Below the pieces are notes generated by a model that did no database searches, had not been told where the DNA came from, and worked only from the letters and a program-made list of their open reading frames with translations. DNA of 64,000 nucleotides from Kitasatospora sp. MMS16-BH015. Lineage in GTDB: Bacteria > Actinomycetota > Actinomycetes > Streptomycetales > Streptomycetaceae. The DNA is taken from positions 4,588,001-4,652,000 of the forward strand of contig NZ_CP025394.1 in assembly GCF_002943525.1 (NCBI RefSeq), in the 5' to 3' direction. This document shows, piece by piece, positions 46,453 through 55,391 of this stretch (its first letter is position 1; each line of letters opens with the position of its first letter). Both the position numbers and the translations under genes were made by a program.

Positions 46453-47325
46453 TCAGGCGAACAGGCCGATGCGGCGGTAGAAGTTGACGGTGCGCCGGGT
46501 GATCCGGGCCGTGGCCTCGGCCCGCGCCGGGTCGGCCATCACGGCGGCCCGGAAGCGGCCGGGCTCGGGGATGCCGGCGTCCGCGTAGGCGTCCCGGCTG
46601 CAGAGCATCTGCATGATCAGGTCGATGTAGCCGCGCAGGTACTGCGCGACCTCCTCGACCTCCTCGGCGGTGTGCTTGCGGCGCACCTCGTCGAGCAGCG
46701 CCGAGACCAGCTGGCCGCCGAAGGCGATGTGCCGGGACTCGTCGCGGTGGTGGATCCGGTTGACCGCGCGCACCGTCTCGGGGAGGCTCTCGTCCGAGGC
46801 CATCCGGGCGTTGTAGTGGTCGCCGATCATCTCGAAGATGAGGATCTGGCTGAAGACGATGAAGTTGTTCATCTCCGGCGAGCGCTCCGCCGCCGGGAAG
46901 ACCATCCGGCGGTCCGGGTAGATCCGGCCGGCGTAGCGCAGGCAGAACTCGGCGAAGAACCACATGTGTTCGTTCTCTTCGCCGATGAAGTGGTGGAAGT
47001 ACGGCGTCGGGATCTCGTAGCCCGGCGTGTGGATCCGGCGCATCACCTCGATCAGCAGCTCGCGGATGCCGTGCGCGATCATGCTGTAGAGGTTGACGCT
47101 CTCCCAGCGGGAGAGCTCCAGCAGCTGCTCCGGCGTCAGCTCCCGCTCCATGGCGGTGCCGTGCACGGAGAGCAGGTCACGGCTCATCCACAGGTCGGCG
47201 GGCTCGACCGACTCCGGCCACTCGAAGGTGCGGTAGGGGTTGTAGTAGTCGTCGACGGAGGCATCTATCAGGCGCTGTACGGCCCGAGTGAATTCTTCCG
47301 TCCACTCAATCGTCGACGCTGACAC
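46453..47325 (-). CDS. AurF-like diiron oxygenase
   Basis: A 290-residue all-helical protein with carboxylate/His ligands spaced as in diiron N-oxygenases: RWESVNLYS, GEENEHMWFFAEF (E..H), LIFEMIGDHYNARM (E, H) and HHRDESRHIAFGG (H, DE, H). It might N- or C-oxygenate the amino acid on the adjacent ACP. GTG 47325 is preferred because GCGGAGGTCAC sits just upstream, the same leader as lysX. It is the first gene of the leftward oxygenase-ligase-ACP group and probably the right edge of the cluster. Confidence 0.82.
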   Translation of the reverse strand: MSASTIEWTEEFTRAVQRLIDASVDDYYNPYRTFEWPESVEPADLWMSRDLLSVHGTAMERELTPEQLLELSRWESVNLYSMIAHGIRELLIEVMRRIHTPGYEIPTPYFHHFIGEENEHMWFFAEFCLRYAGRIYPDRRMVFPAAERSPEMNNFIVFSQILIFEMIGDHYNARMASDESLPETVRAVNRIHHRDESRHIAFGGQLVSALLDEVRRKHTAEEVEEVAQYLRGYIDLIMQMLCSRDAYADAGIPEPGRFRAAVMADPARAEATARITRRTVNFYRRIGLFA

Positions 47326-47455
47326 GTGACCTCCGCAGTAGGACCCTCTGGCTGACCGGTCGAACAACCGGGTGAACAGGCTCAGTGGGACGCTACGCCG
47401 GAGGCCCCGTGGGGCACGTCCGCGACGATGTCAGTCCTGGGGCAACACCGCGCGC

Positions 47456-47474
47456 AGCCGCCGTGGCGGCGGCT
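47456..47474. terminator. weak hairpin
   Basis: AGCCGCC/GGCGGCT stem of 7 bp with a 5-nt loop, just beyond the 3' end of the LamG-like gene. Confidence 0.35.
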
Positions 47475-47492
47475 AAGCGGCTCGCTTACCCG

Positions 47493-48410
47493 TCACCGGG
47501 TCAGCCAGCCGGACTTGGCGGCGGGGGTGGTGGGTTCGCCCTTGGCGAGGTGGGCCATCTGGTCGGCGGGCAGGGCCTGGGGCCAGATCCGGACCTCGGC
47601 GATCGCGCCGTCCCAGAAGTCCACCCAGTGGGACTTGTAGCGGGCCCGGCCGATCTCGATCGGGCCGCCGGTGGTGAAGATGCCCGGGACGGGGGTGGTC
47701 TGGGTGAGGACGCCGTCCACGTAGAGCGCGATGGTCTTGGCCTTGGCGTCGTACACACCGGCCAGGGCCGTCCACCGGCCGACGGCGGCCGGGGCGATCG
47801 AGTAGGCCATCTTGGTCTTGCCGGTGGCGCCGGCGGTCTGCACCTTGAACACCCACTTGTCGGGCGCCGTGACGGCGGAGTCCTCCCGCCCCAGGTAGAG
47901 CGAGAAGAAGCCGTCGCTGCCCTGGGAGACGGCGGCCCGGGTGTTCTCGGCGGCGTCGTTGCGCACCACGGCCGAGACGGTGAAGCTGTCGCCGGTGTCC
48001 ACCACGGCGCTCTTCACCTCGGCGTAGCCCTCGTGGTCGGCGTGCACGCTCAGCGCCGGCCCGGTGTGCCCGGCCGGCTGGCCGACCTGCACGGCGTTGC
48101 CCAGGTGCAGGCCGCTGACGTGCGGGGCCGCCGAGGCGGAGGCCGAGGCGGAGGGGGCCGCGCCGCTCGCGGCCGGGGCGGCGGCCGGGGCCGCCGTGCT
48201 CCCGTCCTTGCCCGGGCCCGGGTGGCCGGCGCCCTGGACCACCACGGCCAGCGCCACGGCTCCGGCCAGGGCCACCGCCCCGCCGCCGATCGCGGCGATC
48301 CGCACCCGCTTCTTCCTCCGCACCTCGCGCTCGTGCGCCTCCGCCAGCGCGGCCCAGTCCGGCTCGCCGCCGCCGAAGGTGCCGCCCGGAACGCCCCAGC
48401 CGTCGCCCAT
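47493..48410 (-). CDS. LamG/concanavalin-like domain membrane protein
   Basis: 305 residues. A cytoplasmic N-terminus with a basic stretch (REVRRKKRVR) precedes one membrane helix (IAAIGGGAVALAGAVALAVVV), then a Ser/Ala linker. The rest is a laminin-G-like jelly roll (GDSFTVSAVVRND, KTIALYVDGVLTQT, GPIEIGRARY, WDGAIAEVRIWPQAL). Such domains bind carbohydrate or protein outside the cell. There is no catalytic signature. It appears unrelated to the cluster. Confidence 0.8.
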   Translation of the reverse strand: MGDGWGVPGGTFGGGEPDWAALAEAHEREVRRKKRVRIAAIGGGAVALAGAVALAVVVQGAGHPGPGKDGSTAAPAAAPAASGAAPSASASASAAPHVSGLHLGNAVQVGQPAGHTGPALSVHADHEGYAEVKSAVVDTGDSFTVSAVVRNDAAENTRAAVSQGSDGFFSLYLGREDSAVTAPDKWVFKVQTAGATGKTKMAYSIAPAAVGRWTALAGVYDAKAKTIALYVDGVLTQTTPVPGIFTTGGPIEIGRARYKSHWVDFWDGAIAEVRIWPQALPADQMAHLAKGEPTTPAAKSGWLTR

Positions 48411-48511
48411 AACCGCTCTCCTTGTCAGGCGCTCACCAACCGTCGCACTCTAGGGCCTCCCTTACGGACCGGTCGGCGGTGGGGCCGCAGGAGGACAGCG
48501 GGCACCCGGCC

Positions 48512-48991
48512 TCAGGGGATGTCGACGGTCAGGGTGAAGGTCTGCTGGTCGGGGGCGCAGGGCTTGGCCTCGCCGCAGCTGGTGCGGTGGGCGGTGATCT
48601 GCGCGGTGCCGGGGGCCTTGGCGGTGAAGCCGCCGACCACGGTGCCGCAGCCGGAGCCCGGGTGGCAGTTCGGCAGGTCGGTGCCGGGCGTCGCGACGGT
48701 GACGGCGGCCAGCAGCGCCGGGGCCGAGCTGACCGGGCGGGACCAGTAGGTGCTGTGCAGGTCCAGGTGGAGCGTGGCGTCGACGGCCAGGTGCACGGTG
48801 GTGCCGTTGGCGTGCTCGTCCAGCACCAGGGGCTGCGCGGGCGTGCTCGGGGTGGTGACGCCCGGCACGGAGGCGGCCGGGGCGGTGGGGCCCGAGCGGG
48901 CGGGTGTGGTGGTGGTCGAGCCGCAGGCGGTCAGGGTGGCGGCGGCGAGCAGGGCGAGGGCGGCGGCGCGGCGCGGCAGGGTGGTCTTCAA
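48512..48991 (-). CDS. hypothetical lipoprotein
   Basis: 159 residues from TTG 48991, which has TTGGAG upstream at suitable spacing and gives a signal with lipobox LTAC. The mature domain is beta-rich with four Cys (PNCHPGSGCG, RTSCGEAKPC). The C-terminal strand FTLTVDIP and the preceding GTAQITAHR recall a beta-sandwich or inhibitor-like fold. The function is unknown. Confidence 0.6.
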   Translation of the reverse strand: MKTTLPRRAAALALLAAATLTACGSTTTTPARSGPTAPAASVPGVTTPSTPAQPLVLDEHANGTTVHLAVDATLHLDLHSTYWSRPVSSAPALLAAVTVATPGTDLPNCHPGSGCGTVVGGFTAKAPGTAQITAHRTSCGEAKPCAPDQQTFTLTVDIP

Positions 48992-49103
48992 CGGGGGCTC
49001 CAAGGGTCTCGGTCTCGGGGGCCGGCGCGAATGGGACGCAGCGGGGGGCGATTCGGATCCCTCGCCGATGCGGCGGGCCGGCCGCCTCGTCCGGAGAACG
49101 CGG

Positions 49104-49134
49104 CCGGGGTGGGCCTGGATCAGGCCCACCCCGG
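49104..49134. terminator. strong terminator after the metalloprotease gene
   Basis: A perfect 14-bp stem CCGGGGTGGGCCTG/CAGGCCCACCCCGG with a 3-nt loop, downstream of the minus-strand stop at 49165. Confidence 0.75.
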
Positions 49135-49164
49135 TGCTGTGCGGTCAGACGTGCGGCGTCAGCG

Positions 49165-51081
49165 TCAGGAGACGGTCACGTCGTCGAAGTAGGTGTAGGT
49201 GGCGTCGCCGGCGTAGTTGTCGTCGACGTTGGTCAGGGTCAGCGTGTAGCTGTGGCCCGGGGTCAGGGTGCCGCTGGCGGTCTTCCAGCCGGCGCCCAGG
49301 GTGCAGGTCTTGGCCAGGACGGTCACCGTGGTGCCGGCGGTGTTGTCCTTGAGGGTGGCGGTCGCCCAGTCGTACGTCACGGTGTCGTTGCAGGTGACGT
49401 TGTAGCCGAAGCTGACCTTGGAGCTGCCGGTGGGGGCGGTGAAGGTCTGGGCGACGGAGGAGGTGGTGGTCGGGTTGGCGGAGCCGAGGAGCGCGCCGTA
49501 GCTGCCGGTGTGGGCGGCGGAGGAGCTCGCGGCGGCGGTGCCGGTCGCGGTCCAGCTGCTCAGGCTGCCGGTCTCGAAGCCGCCGTTGGTGACACCGCCG
49601 GTGACGACGGAGCCGACCGTCCAGGTGAAGGTGGTCGAGCCCTTGGCGCCGGTGGTGTCGGTCGCGGTGACGGTCACCGAGGAGGTGCCGGCCGTGGTGA
49701 CGGTGCCGGAGATCAGGCCGGTCGAGGAGATCGACAGGCCGGCCGGGAGGCCGGTGGCCGAGTAGGTCAGGGTCTGGCCGGAGGCCGAGTCACTGGCGCT
49801 GACCTGGAGCGAGGCGGCGGTGTTGACCGTGGTGCTCTGGGCGCCCGGGTTGGTCACCGTCACGACGTTGCCGTGGTTCAGGATGGCGTGCGAGATGGCG
49901 CAGGAGTTGGTGTCGTTCGACCAGCTGGCCTGCTCGGCGAAGGTGCCGTAGGAGCCGAAGCTCACGTTGGCCGCGCCGCCGGTGGTGCCGGGCTTGAGCC
50001 AGGCGCACTCGTCGGAGTTCTCCTGGCCGTTGTACGAGCTGCCGGAGACGTGGTTGGTCCAGCCGCCCGCCGGGTTCTGGTCCGACATCATCTCGTGCCA
50101 CTCGTGGCCGAGGGTCATCGTGTAACCATCCAGCGTACCGGGCGAGTTGACGAAGCCGACGCCGCAGTTCGCACCCTGGTCGATGTTGTACGGCTGGTTC
50201 GAGAAGGCGAGGTCGCCGTAGGGCGAGGACGCCGCACCGCCGGTGAGGGTGGTGTCGCCGTTCCAGTCGTGCCAGGCGCAGTAGCCCGTGGTCGGGTTCT
50301 GGTAGTCGTCCGGGTTGGTGCCGTGGGGCGACAGGATGACGTAGTACGCGTCGCGGTTGGACGCCGCCGTGGTGTTGCCGAAGTGCGCGGCCGCGTTGAC
50401 GGCCTCGACACCCAGCTGGTGGCCGGTGGCCTGGGCCGGCGAGGCGGCCGCGTTGTCGTACCAGACACCGGAGAGCACGCCACCGGCCTGGTACGGGATG
50501 AAGTTGGCGTTCGCGGGGCAGCTGGTGGCACCGGTGGCCACGCCGGCGCCGTCGCACCACTGGGTCAGCTCGGCCGACCAGGTCTCGCCGTTGGTGCCGA
50601 TGCCCTTGAACATCTGCTGGGTGGCGCCCGCCGCACCGGCCGAGTCGCCTGAGAACTTGGCGTTGCCGTTGGCGTCGGTGGTCTGGGTGCCCCACTGGTT
50701 CCCGTAGAAGACCAGGTAGACCTTGGAGTGGCCGCTCTGGACGCCGATGCCGTCGACACCGCCGCCGTAGGAGAGGGTCTGCTGGCCGGTGGCCGCCGCG
50801 TGCGGCTGGGCCGCGATCTGGGCGCGCTTCTTGGCCGCGTACTGCTGCATGCCCGGAATCTTGCTGCCGGTCATCTGCGGGCTGAAGGGGTTGAACTCGT
50901 TGTGGATGCCCGACGCCGTGGCGGCGTGGTGGTGGGCCATGCCGGAGACGGCCGGGGCGTTGCCGGTGGAGGCCAGCGCCGGGGTCGCGACGCTGGCCAG
51001 ACCGGCCGCCGCGAGGGTCAGCGAAGCGATGCCGGTGAAAGCCACCAGCCGCTTGCGGGAAGTCGTGGGGGAACCACCCAT
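49165..51081 (-). CDS. secreted HExxH metalloprotease-like protein with Ig-type domain
   Basis: 638 residues. The signal peptide (RKRLVAFTGIASLTLAAAGL) is followed by a large exported domain with the zinc motif TLGHEWHEMMSD at about residue 324. An immunoglobulin-like putative-Ig domain (NTAASLQVSASDSASGQTLT, GLPAGLSISSTGLISGT) follows. The C-terminal beta domain (GGFETGSLSSW to TYFDDVTVS) resembles carbohydrate-binding modules. ATG 51081 is chosen for the signal peptide. It is likely an extracellular peptidase; the substrate is unknown. Confidence 0.8.
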   Translation of the reverse strand: MGGSPTTSRKRLVAFTGIASLTLAAAGLASVATPALASTGNAPAVSGMAHHHAATASGIHNEFNPFSPQMTGSKIPGMQQYAAKKRAQIAAQPHAAATGQQTLSYGGGVDGIGVQSGHSKVYLVFYGNQWGTQTTDANGNAKFSGDSAGAAGATQQMFKGIGTNGETWSAELTQWCDGAGVATGATSCPANANFIPYQAGGVLSGVWYDNAAASPAQATGHQLGVEAVNAAAHFGNTTAASNRDAYYVILSPHGTNPDDYQNPTTGYCAWHDWNGDTTLTGGAASSPYGDLAFSNQPYNIDQGANCGVGFVNSPGTLDGYTMTLGHEWHEMMSDQNPAGGWTNHVSGSSYNGQENSDECAWLKPGTTGGAANVSFGSYGTFAEQASWSNDTNSCAISHAILNHGNVVTVTNPGAQSTTVNTAASLQVSASDSASGQTLTYSATGLPAGLSISSTGLISGTVTTAGTSSVTVTATDTTGAKGSTTFTWTVGSVVTGGVTNGGFETGSLSSWTATGTAAASSSAAHTGSYGALLGSANPTTTSSVAQTFTAPTGSSKVSFGYNVTCNDTVTYDWATATLKDNTAGTTVTVLAKTCTLGAGWKTASGTLTPGHSYTLTLTNVDDNYAGDATYTYFDDVTVS

Positions 51082-51567
51082 GGGTGAGGGAGCCTCTCTC
51101 AATGACCACCCGCGCACCGGTGGGCCCGACGGGCGGTCGCTTGCCTGGGACAGGTGCCGACGGGCTGGGCACGGGCGGTCGGGGAGCCCGCGCGAGGAAG
51201 CGTGCGCGGAATCCCCCGCAAGGAATTCCGTGCCGACCAGGAGGTGATGGCACATCACCCAGTGGGGCTGGTCCGCCGTCTGCGGCCTGAAGCAAAGCAG
51301 AGGGCATGATCGGCGGTCAATGGGAAACTTTCAGAGGATTCTCAGAAGTTACGTTCTCCCTGGTCAGGGATGGTTTAGTGGCCATTTGCAACGCGCGTAG
51401 TCATACAGTTTATTGATTCGCTGAAATCTGTTCAGTGACATTCGAGGCGATTTAGCGAGCGATTTTTTGCCGTATTTTGGAAGTGCCGCCCGGAGGTCGT
51501 CCGCGCGTGGGGGACAACGAAACGGTGGGGTTGTTCGTGGAGGTGGGTGACGAGGGAGAGGTGAGGG
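51082..51567. other. 486-bp divergent intergenic region, partly AT-rich
   Basis: No gene was found. It separates the metalloprotease (leftward) from the sigma-factor gene (rightward). From about 51310 to 51480 the base composition is clearly more AT-rich than its surroundings, as expected for promoters; no -35/-10 pair could be fixed. It also holds the palindrome listed at 51244. Confidence 0.5.
51244..51258. promoter_or_regulatory. palindrome GTGATG-GCA-CATCAC
   Basis: A perfect 6-bp inverted repeat with a 3-nt spacer, 163 bp upstream of the metalloprotease start. It has the form of a dimeric repressor site. No regulator is assigned. Confidence 0.3.
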
Positions 51568-52095
51568 GTGGACTGGGACGAAGTCGCGGGGCAGCTGCTG
51601 CGGAGCAGGGGCGACGCGCTGAAGCGGTACGGGTACCTGCTCTGCGGGGACCGCGCGGAGGCCGAGGACCTGGTGCAGGAGGCGCTGGTGCGGGTGTTCG
51701 CGAAGCCGCGCCGGACATGGGCCGTGGAGTCGGCGGAGCCGTACGTGCGGCGGGCCATGCTCAACCGGTACCTCGACCAGCACCGCCGGCGGGCGCGCTG
51801 GGCCCGGCTGCTGCCCCGGCTGGCGGAGCCCACCAGCGGGGGCGACTTCGCCGGGGCGAGCGGTCGGCGGCTGGACGTGGTCAGCGCCCTCGGCACGCTC
51901 TCGCCCCGGCAGCGGGCCTGCGCCGTCCTCCGGTTCTACGAGGACCTGTCGGTGGCGGAGGTCGCGGCCCGGCTGGGGTGCGGCGAGGGCACGGTCAAGC
52001 GCCACCTGAGCGAGGCGGTGGCCCGGCTCGGCGCGGTGCTGACCCTCGACGAGCCGGTGGCGGACGGACAACTCCAGGGAGGCGGCAATGGCTGA
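51568..52095 (+). CDS. SigE-family ECF RNA polymerase sigma factor
   Basis: 175 residues. Region 2 has LKRYGYLLCGDRAEAEDLVQEALVRVF and YVRRAMLNRYLDQHRRR. Region 4 has LSPRQRACAVLRFYEDLSVAEVAARLGCGEGTVKRHL. This matches the SigE/ECF41-neighbouring family common in streptomycetes. GTG 51568 is preceded by GAGAGGTGAGGG. The next gene overlaps by 8 bp and encodes a single-pass membrane protein in the place of an anti-sigma factor. Confidence 0.9.
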   Translation: MDWDEVAGQLLRSRGDALKRYGYLLCGDRAEAEDLVQEALVRVFAKPRRTWAVESAEPYVRRAMLNRYLDQHRRRARWARLLPRLAEPTSGGDFAGASGRRLDVVSALGTLSPRQRACAVLRFYEDLSVAEVAARLGCGEGTVKRHLSEAVARLGAVLTLDEPVADGQLQGGGNG

Positions 52096-52576
52096 ACAGC
52101 AGGACGTGGTCGGACAGTTGCTGCGCGAAGCGGCGGAGGAGGCGGGTCCCTTGGAGCTCGGCGTGGAGCAGCTGACCGGAAGCGTCCGGCGCCGCCGACT
52201 GGCCCGCGCCGGCGCGGCGGGCCTGGCGATCGGCTGCCTGGCGGCGGGGGCGGTGCTCACCGTCCAGGCCCTCCGCCCGAGCGAGGTGGCGGTGGCCGCC
52301 AAGCCGCCGGTGGTGACGGCCCGGCCGACGCCGGGGCCGAGCGGGGAGGTCAACTGCACCGGGAAGTCGACGGATCCGCTGATGAAAGGGTGGGAGTCCT
52401 GCCAGTACATCGGGCTGACCCTGGAGCAGGGCCGGGCCCAGGCCGCGACGGAGCACCGCGACTTCGTGATCGTCTGGCGCGACGGGGTCAGCTACCCCAT
52501 CACCATGGAGCTCCGGCCCACCCGGGTGACGGTGAAGGTCGAGCACGACCGCATCACCCAGGCTCTGATCGGCTGA
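52088..52576 (+). CDS. single-pass membrane protein coupled to ECF sigma factor
   Basis: 162 residues. The cytoplasmic N-terminus of about 55 residues is followed by a membrane helix (AGLAIGCLAAGAVLTVQAL) and an extracytoplasmic domain with two Cys (VNCTGKSTD, WESCQYIG). The gene overlaps the sigma gene by 8 bp, the usual arrangement for a regulator of the sigma factor. The N-terminal part lacks a clear zinc-anti-sigma motif, so that role is inferred from position. Confidence 0.6.
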   Translation: MAEQQDVVGQLLREAAEEAGPLELGVEQLTGSVRRRRLARAGAAGLAIGCLAAGAVLTVQALRPSEVAVAAKPPVVTARPTPGPSGEVNCTGKSTDPLMKGWESCQYIGLTLEQGRAQAATEHRDFVIVWRDGVSYPITMELRPTRVTVKVEHDRITQALIG

Positions 52577-52642
52577 CCCCGCACTCGGCCTGCATATGAT
52601 CCGTGCGGATTTTCGAGCGCGGAGACGGACGGGGAGACGGTC

Positions 52643-54388
52643 ATGAAGAGGATTCACCGGGCGGGGCTGGCCGGGGCGGCGGCGATGGTGATCGCGGGGA
52701 TGCTGCCGGTGCAGGCGGCCCACGCGGTCGGGCCGGTGCTGGGCGTGCAGGGCGCCCAGTGCCCGGTGGGGGCAGGCGAGCACTGGTACGACTGGAGTTC
52801 GCAGCCCCTGGTGGTGAAGGCAGGCGAGGACGACGCCCAGACCTGCCGGGTCGGGATCAACGTGGGCTCGGAGGGGGCCAAGGCCCTCACGTTGGGCCTG
52901 ACGGTCTCCGCGCAGACGGTGGCGGCCACCGGGTACACGGCCGAGCAGTTGAGCCGGATGATCTCCGTCCAGGCCCACTTCATGCCGGCCGGCGGTGTCG
53001 GCTCCTCCACGGAGGACGGCCGCTGGGTGGTGAACGGCGACGGCTCGCTCACCCTGCAGCTCGCCGCGCACGACGTGCGCGGCGGCTACACCCCGGGGCT
53101 GGACTACGACCTCTACTTCTCGGTCGCCCCCGCGCTGAAGTCCTTCGGCCTCAAGGCCGGTCTGGAGCTCTCCACCGACGGCGGTGCCCCGCAGTGGCAG
53201 CGTGACGTGCTGCTCTCGGTCGTCGGCAACGGCCACAGCGTCGACTTCGCGCCCAAGAGCACGTTCGAGCCGCTCACCCCGGCCCGGCTGTTGGACACCC
53301 GGAACGGGACGGGCGTGGCCCGGGGCAAGGTGGGCCCGGGCGGCACGGTCGCGCTCCAGGTGGCCGGCCGGGGCGGGGTGCCGGCGACCGGGGTCAGCGC
53401 GGTGGTGCTGAACGTGACGGCGACCAACCCGACGGCCCCTGGCTACGTCACGGTGTACCCGCACGGCAAGGCGCGCCCGACCGCCTCCAACCTCAACTTC
53501 ACCGCCGGGAAGACCGTCCCGAACCAGGTGACCGTGCCGGTGGTGGACGGCAAGGTCAACCTCTACAACGCCTTCGGCACCACCGACCTGGTCGCCGACG
53601 TCAACGGCTACTACACCCCGGGCGACTCGGGTGGCCGCTTCACCGGTCTCGACAATCCGGCCCGGCTGCTGGACACCCGGAACGGGACGGGCGTGGCCCG
53701 GGGCAAGGTGGGCCCGGGCGGCACGGTCGCGCTCCAGGTGGCCGGCCGGGGCGCGGTGCCCGCCACCGGGGTCAGCGCGGTCATCCTGAACGTGACGGTG
53801 ACCAACCCGACGGCCGCCGGGTACGTCACGGTGTACCCGTACGGCGCGTCCCGCCCGCTCGCCTCGAACCTCAACTTCACCACCCGGCAGACCGTCCCGA
53901 ACCAGGTCACCGTGCCGGTGGTGGACGGGAAGATCGATCTCTACAACGCCTTCGGCACCACCGACCTGGTCGCCGACGTGAGCGGCTACTACTCGGGTGA
54001 GGGTTCGGTCTTCGTGCCGACCGGCCCGGTCCGGATCCTGGACACCCGCGACGGCACGGGCGGCCTGCTCGGCACCATCCCCGGCGGTCACGGGATCGGG
54101 GTCTCCTACCACCTCTGGGAGTACGGGGTGCCGTTCTACGGCGCCCGTGGCGCGGTGCTGAACGTCACCGCCACCAACCCGACCGCGCCGAGCTTCCTGA
54201 CCGTCCGGGGCGGCTACGAGGGGCAGCCCTACACGCCGATCACCACCTCGAACCTCAACTTCGGCGCCGGCGAGACCGTCGCCAACGCCGTGACCACCGG
54301 TGACAACTACGGCGGCTTCAGCATCGACAACCACACGGGCCGGGTGGACGCGGTCGCCGACCTGGCCGGCTACTTCCTGAACGGCTGA
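52643..54388 (+). CDS. secreted repeat protein (RLLDTRNGTG repeats)
   Basis: 581 residues. A signal peptide (RAGLAGAAAMVIAGMLPVQAAHA) is followed by an N-terminal beta domain to about residue 210. Three related domains come next, each starting RLLDTRNGTG or RILDTRDGTG and ending DLVADVNGYY, DLVADVSGYY or AVADLAGYF. Such repeats are common in actinobacterial surface and secreted proteins of unknown role. The first two are nearly identical in DNA, suggesting recent duplication. ATG 52643 follows GGGGAGACGG. Confidence 0.82.
   Translation: MKRIHRAGLAGAAAMVIAGMLPVQAAHAVGPVLGVQGAQCPVGAGEHWYDWSSQPLVVKAGEDDAQTCRVGINVGSEGAKALTLGLTVSAQTVAATGYTAEQLSRMISVQAHFMPAGGVGSSTEDGRWVVNGDGSLTLQLAAHDVRGGYTPGLDYDLYFSVAPALKSFGLKAGLELSTDGGAPQWQRDVLLSVVGNGHSVDFAPKSTFEPLTPARLLDTRNGTGVARGKVGPGGTVALQVAGRGGVPATGVSAVVLNVTATNPTAPGYVTVYPHGKARPTASNLNFTAGKTVPNQVTVPVVDGKVNLYNAFGTTDLVADVNGYYTPGDSGGRFTGLDNPARLLDTRNGTGVARGKVGPGGTVALQVAGRGAVPATGVSAVILNVTVTNPTAAGYVTVYPYGASRPLASNLNFTTRQTVPNQVTVPVVDGKIDLYNAFGTTDLVADVSGYYSGEGSVFVPTGPVRILDTRDGTGGLLGTIPGGHGIGVSYHLWEYGVPFYGARGAVLNVTATNPTAPSFLTVRGGYEGQPYTPITTSNLNFGAGETVANAVTTGDNYGGFSIDNHTGRVDAVADLAGYFLNG
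53283..54038. repeat. tandem 378-bp coding repeat (126 residues)
   Basis: Units 53283-53660 and 53661-54038 have long identical blocks (for example CACCCGGAACGGGACGGGCG). A third, diverged unit follows from about 54027. Confidence 0.85.
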
Positions 54389-54572
54389 CGACCGGGTGGC
54401 AGCGGGTAGGGGAGCCCGCTGCCTGCGGCGTTGCGGTTCGATTACGAAGGTGCCCGGTTTGGCTGGGCATCGTGGGGAGTGTCTGGGTAAAGGCGTTGGT
54501 GGGGAGGGGGCGGGGCTCCCATAATTCCGGGGCGCGGTTGCGCAGGGTCTCGGGTCGTGGTGGGGGAGTGGC

Positions 54573-55391
54573 GTGTCGGTGCCAGAGGGCGTGAGCCCGG
54601 TCGAGGACGCGGAGAGTGGGGCGGCGCGGGCCGCCGCGGTCCGGCCGCGTCCGCGCAGGGCGGCGGTGGCGCTGGCCGTGGCCGGGCTGCTGGCCGTGAC
54701 GGCGGTGAGCGCGACCGTCACGGTGGCGGTCGGCAGGCCGGCCGGACGCAAGCCGGTGGCTGCGGCCAAGTCGGCTGCGCCGACGGTGAGTTCTTCACCC
54801 AGTGCCGGCCCGACCCCGAGCCCGGCGGTGACCCCGACCCAGTCGGCCGCCCCGGCGCCCGCGCCGAGCTCCACCGTGCACGGCACGGTGGACGGCAGCA
54901 CCCACGGCGGCGACCTGCGCTACTTCCTGCTGCCGCTGCCCGACGGCGCCGAGGTCTACGGCTCCGCCGACGGGCTCAGCCTCAGCCAGAAGGACGTGTC
55001 GGCCGAGTTCGGCAACGCCGACCAGATGGGCCAGGTGCTCGACTCCTACGGCTACCAGGACGACGCGGCCACCCGCCACTACCGCACGGCCGACGGCCGC
55101 CAGGACGTCACCACCCGGCTGCTTCGCTTCAAGTCCCGCCAGATGGCGAAGGAGTTCGCCCGGGGGATGAGCTTCAAGAAGGGCGACTCCTTCGAGATCG
55201 ACGGTGACGGCGATGCCCAGGGCGTCCAGCTGACGCCCGAACAGCAGGCCTGGACAGGCGAGTTGATCGGAGTCAGCTCGGTCGGCGACGTGGAGTACGA
55301 GGTTACGGTGATGGTGAAGGGCACGCCGGACAAGGCGCTGCTGGTGGACGCGATGAAGCGTCAGCGGGATCGGCTGGCCAGCGGTGGCTGA
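54573..55391 (+). CDS. single-pass membrane protein, paralogue 1
   Basis: 272 residues. A short cytoplasmic part (RPRPRRAA) precedes a membrane helix (VALAVAGLLAVTAVSATVTV) and a Pro/Ser/Thr linker. The globular extracytoplasmic domain starts DLRYFLLPLPDGAEVYG and ends DKALLVDAMKRQRDRLA. The -DLR-LL-PMP/LP- opening and the C-terminal helix recur in the next three genes. The function is unknown. It overlaps the next gene by 8 bp. Confidence 0.75.
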   Translation: MSVPEGVSPVEDAESGAARAAAVRPRPRRAAVALAVAGLLAVTAVSATVTVAVGRPAGRKPVAAAKSAAPTVSSSPSAGPTPSPAVTPTQSAAPAPAPSSTVHGTVDGSTHGGDLRYFLLPLPDGAEVYGSADGLSLSQKDVSAEFGNADQMGQVLDSYGYQDDAATRHYRTADGRQDVTTRLLRFKSRQMAKEFARGMSFKKGDSFEIDGDGDAQGVQLTPEQQAWTGELIGVSSVGDVEYEVTVMVKGTPDKALLVDAMKRQRDRLASGG

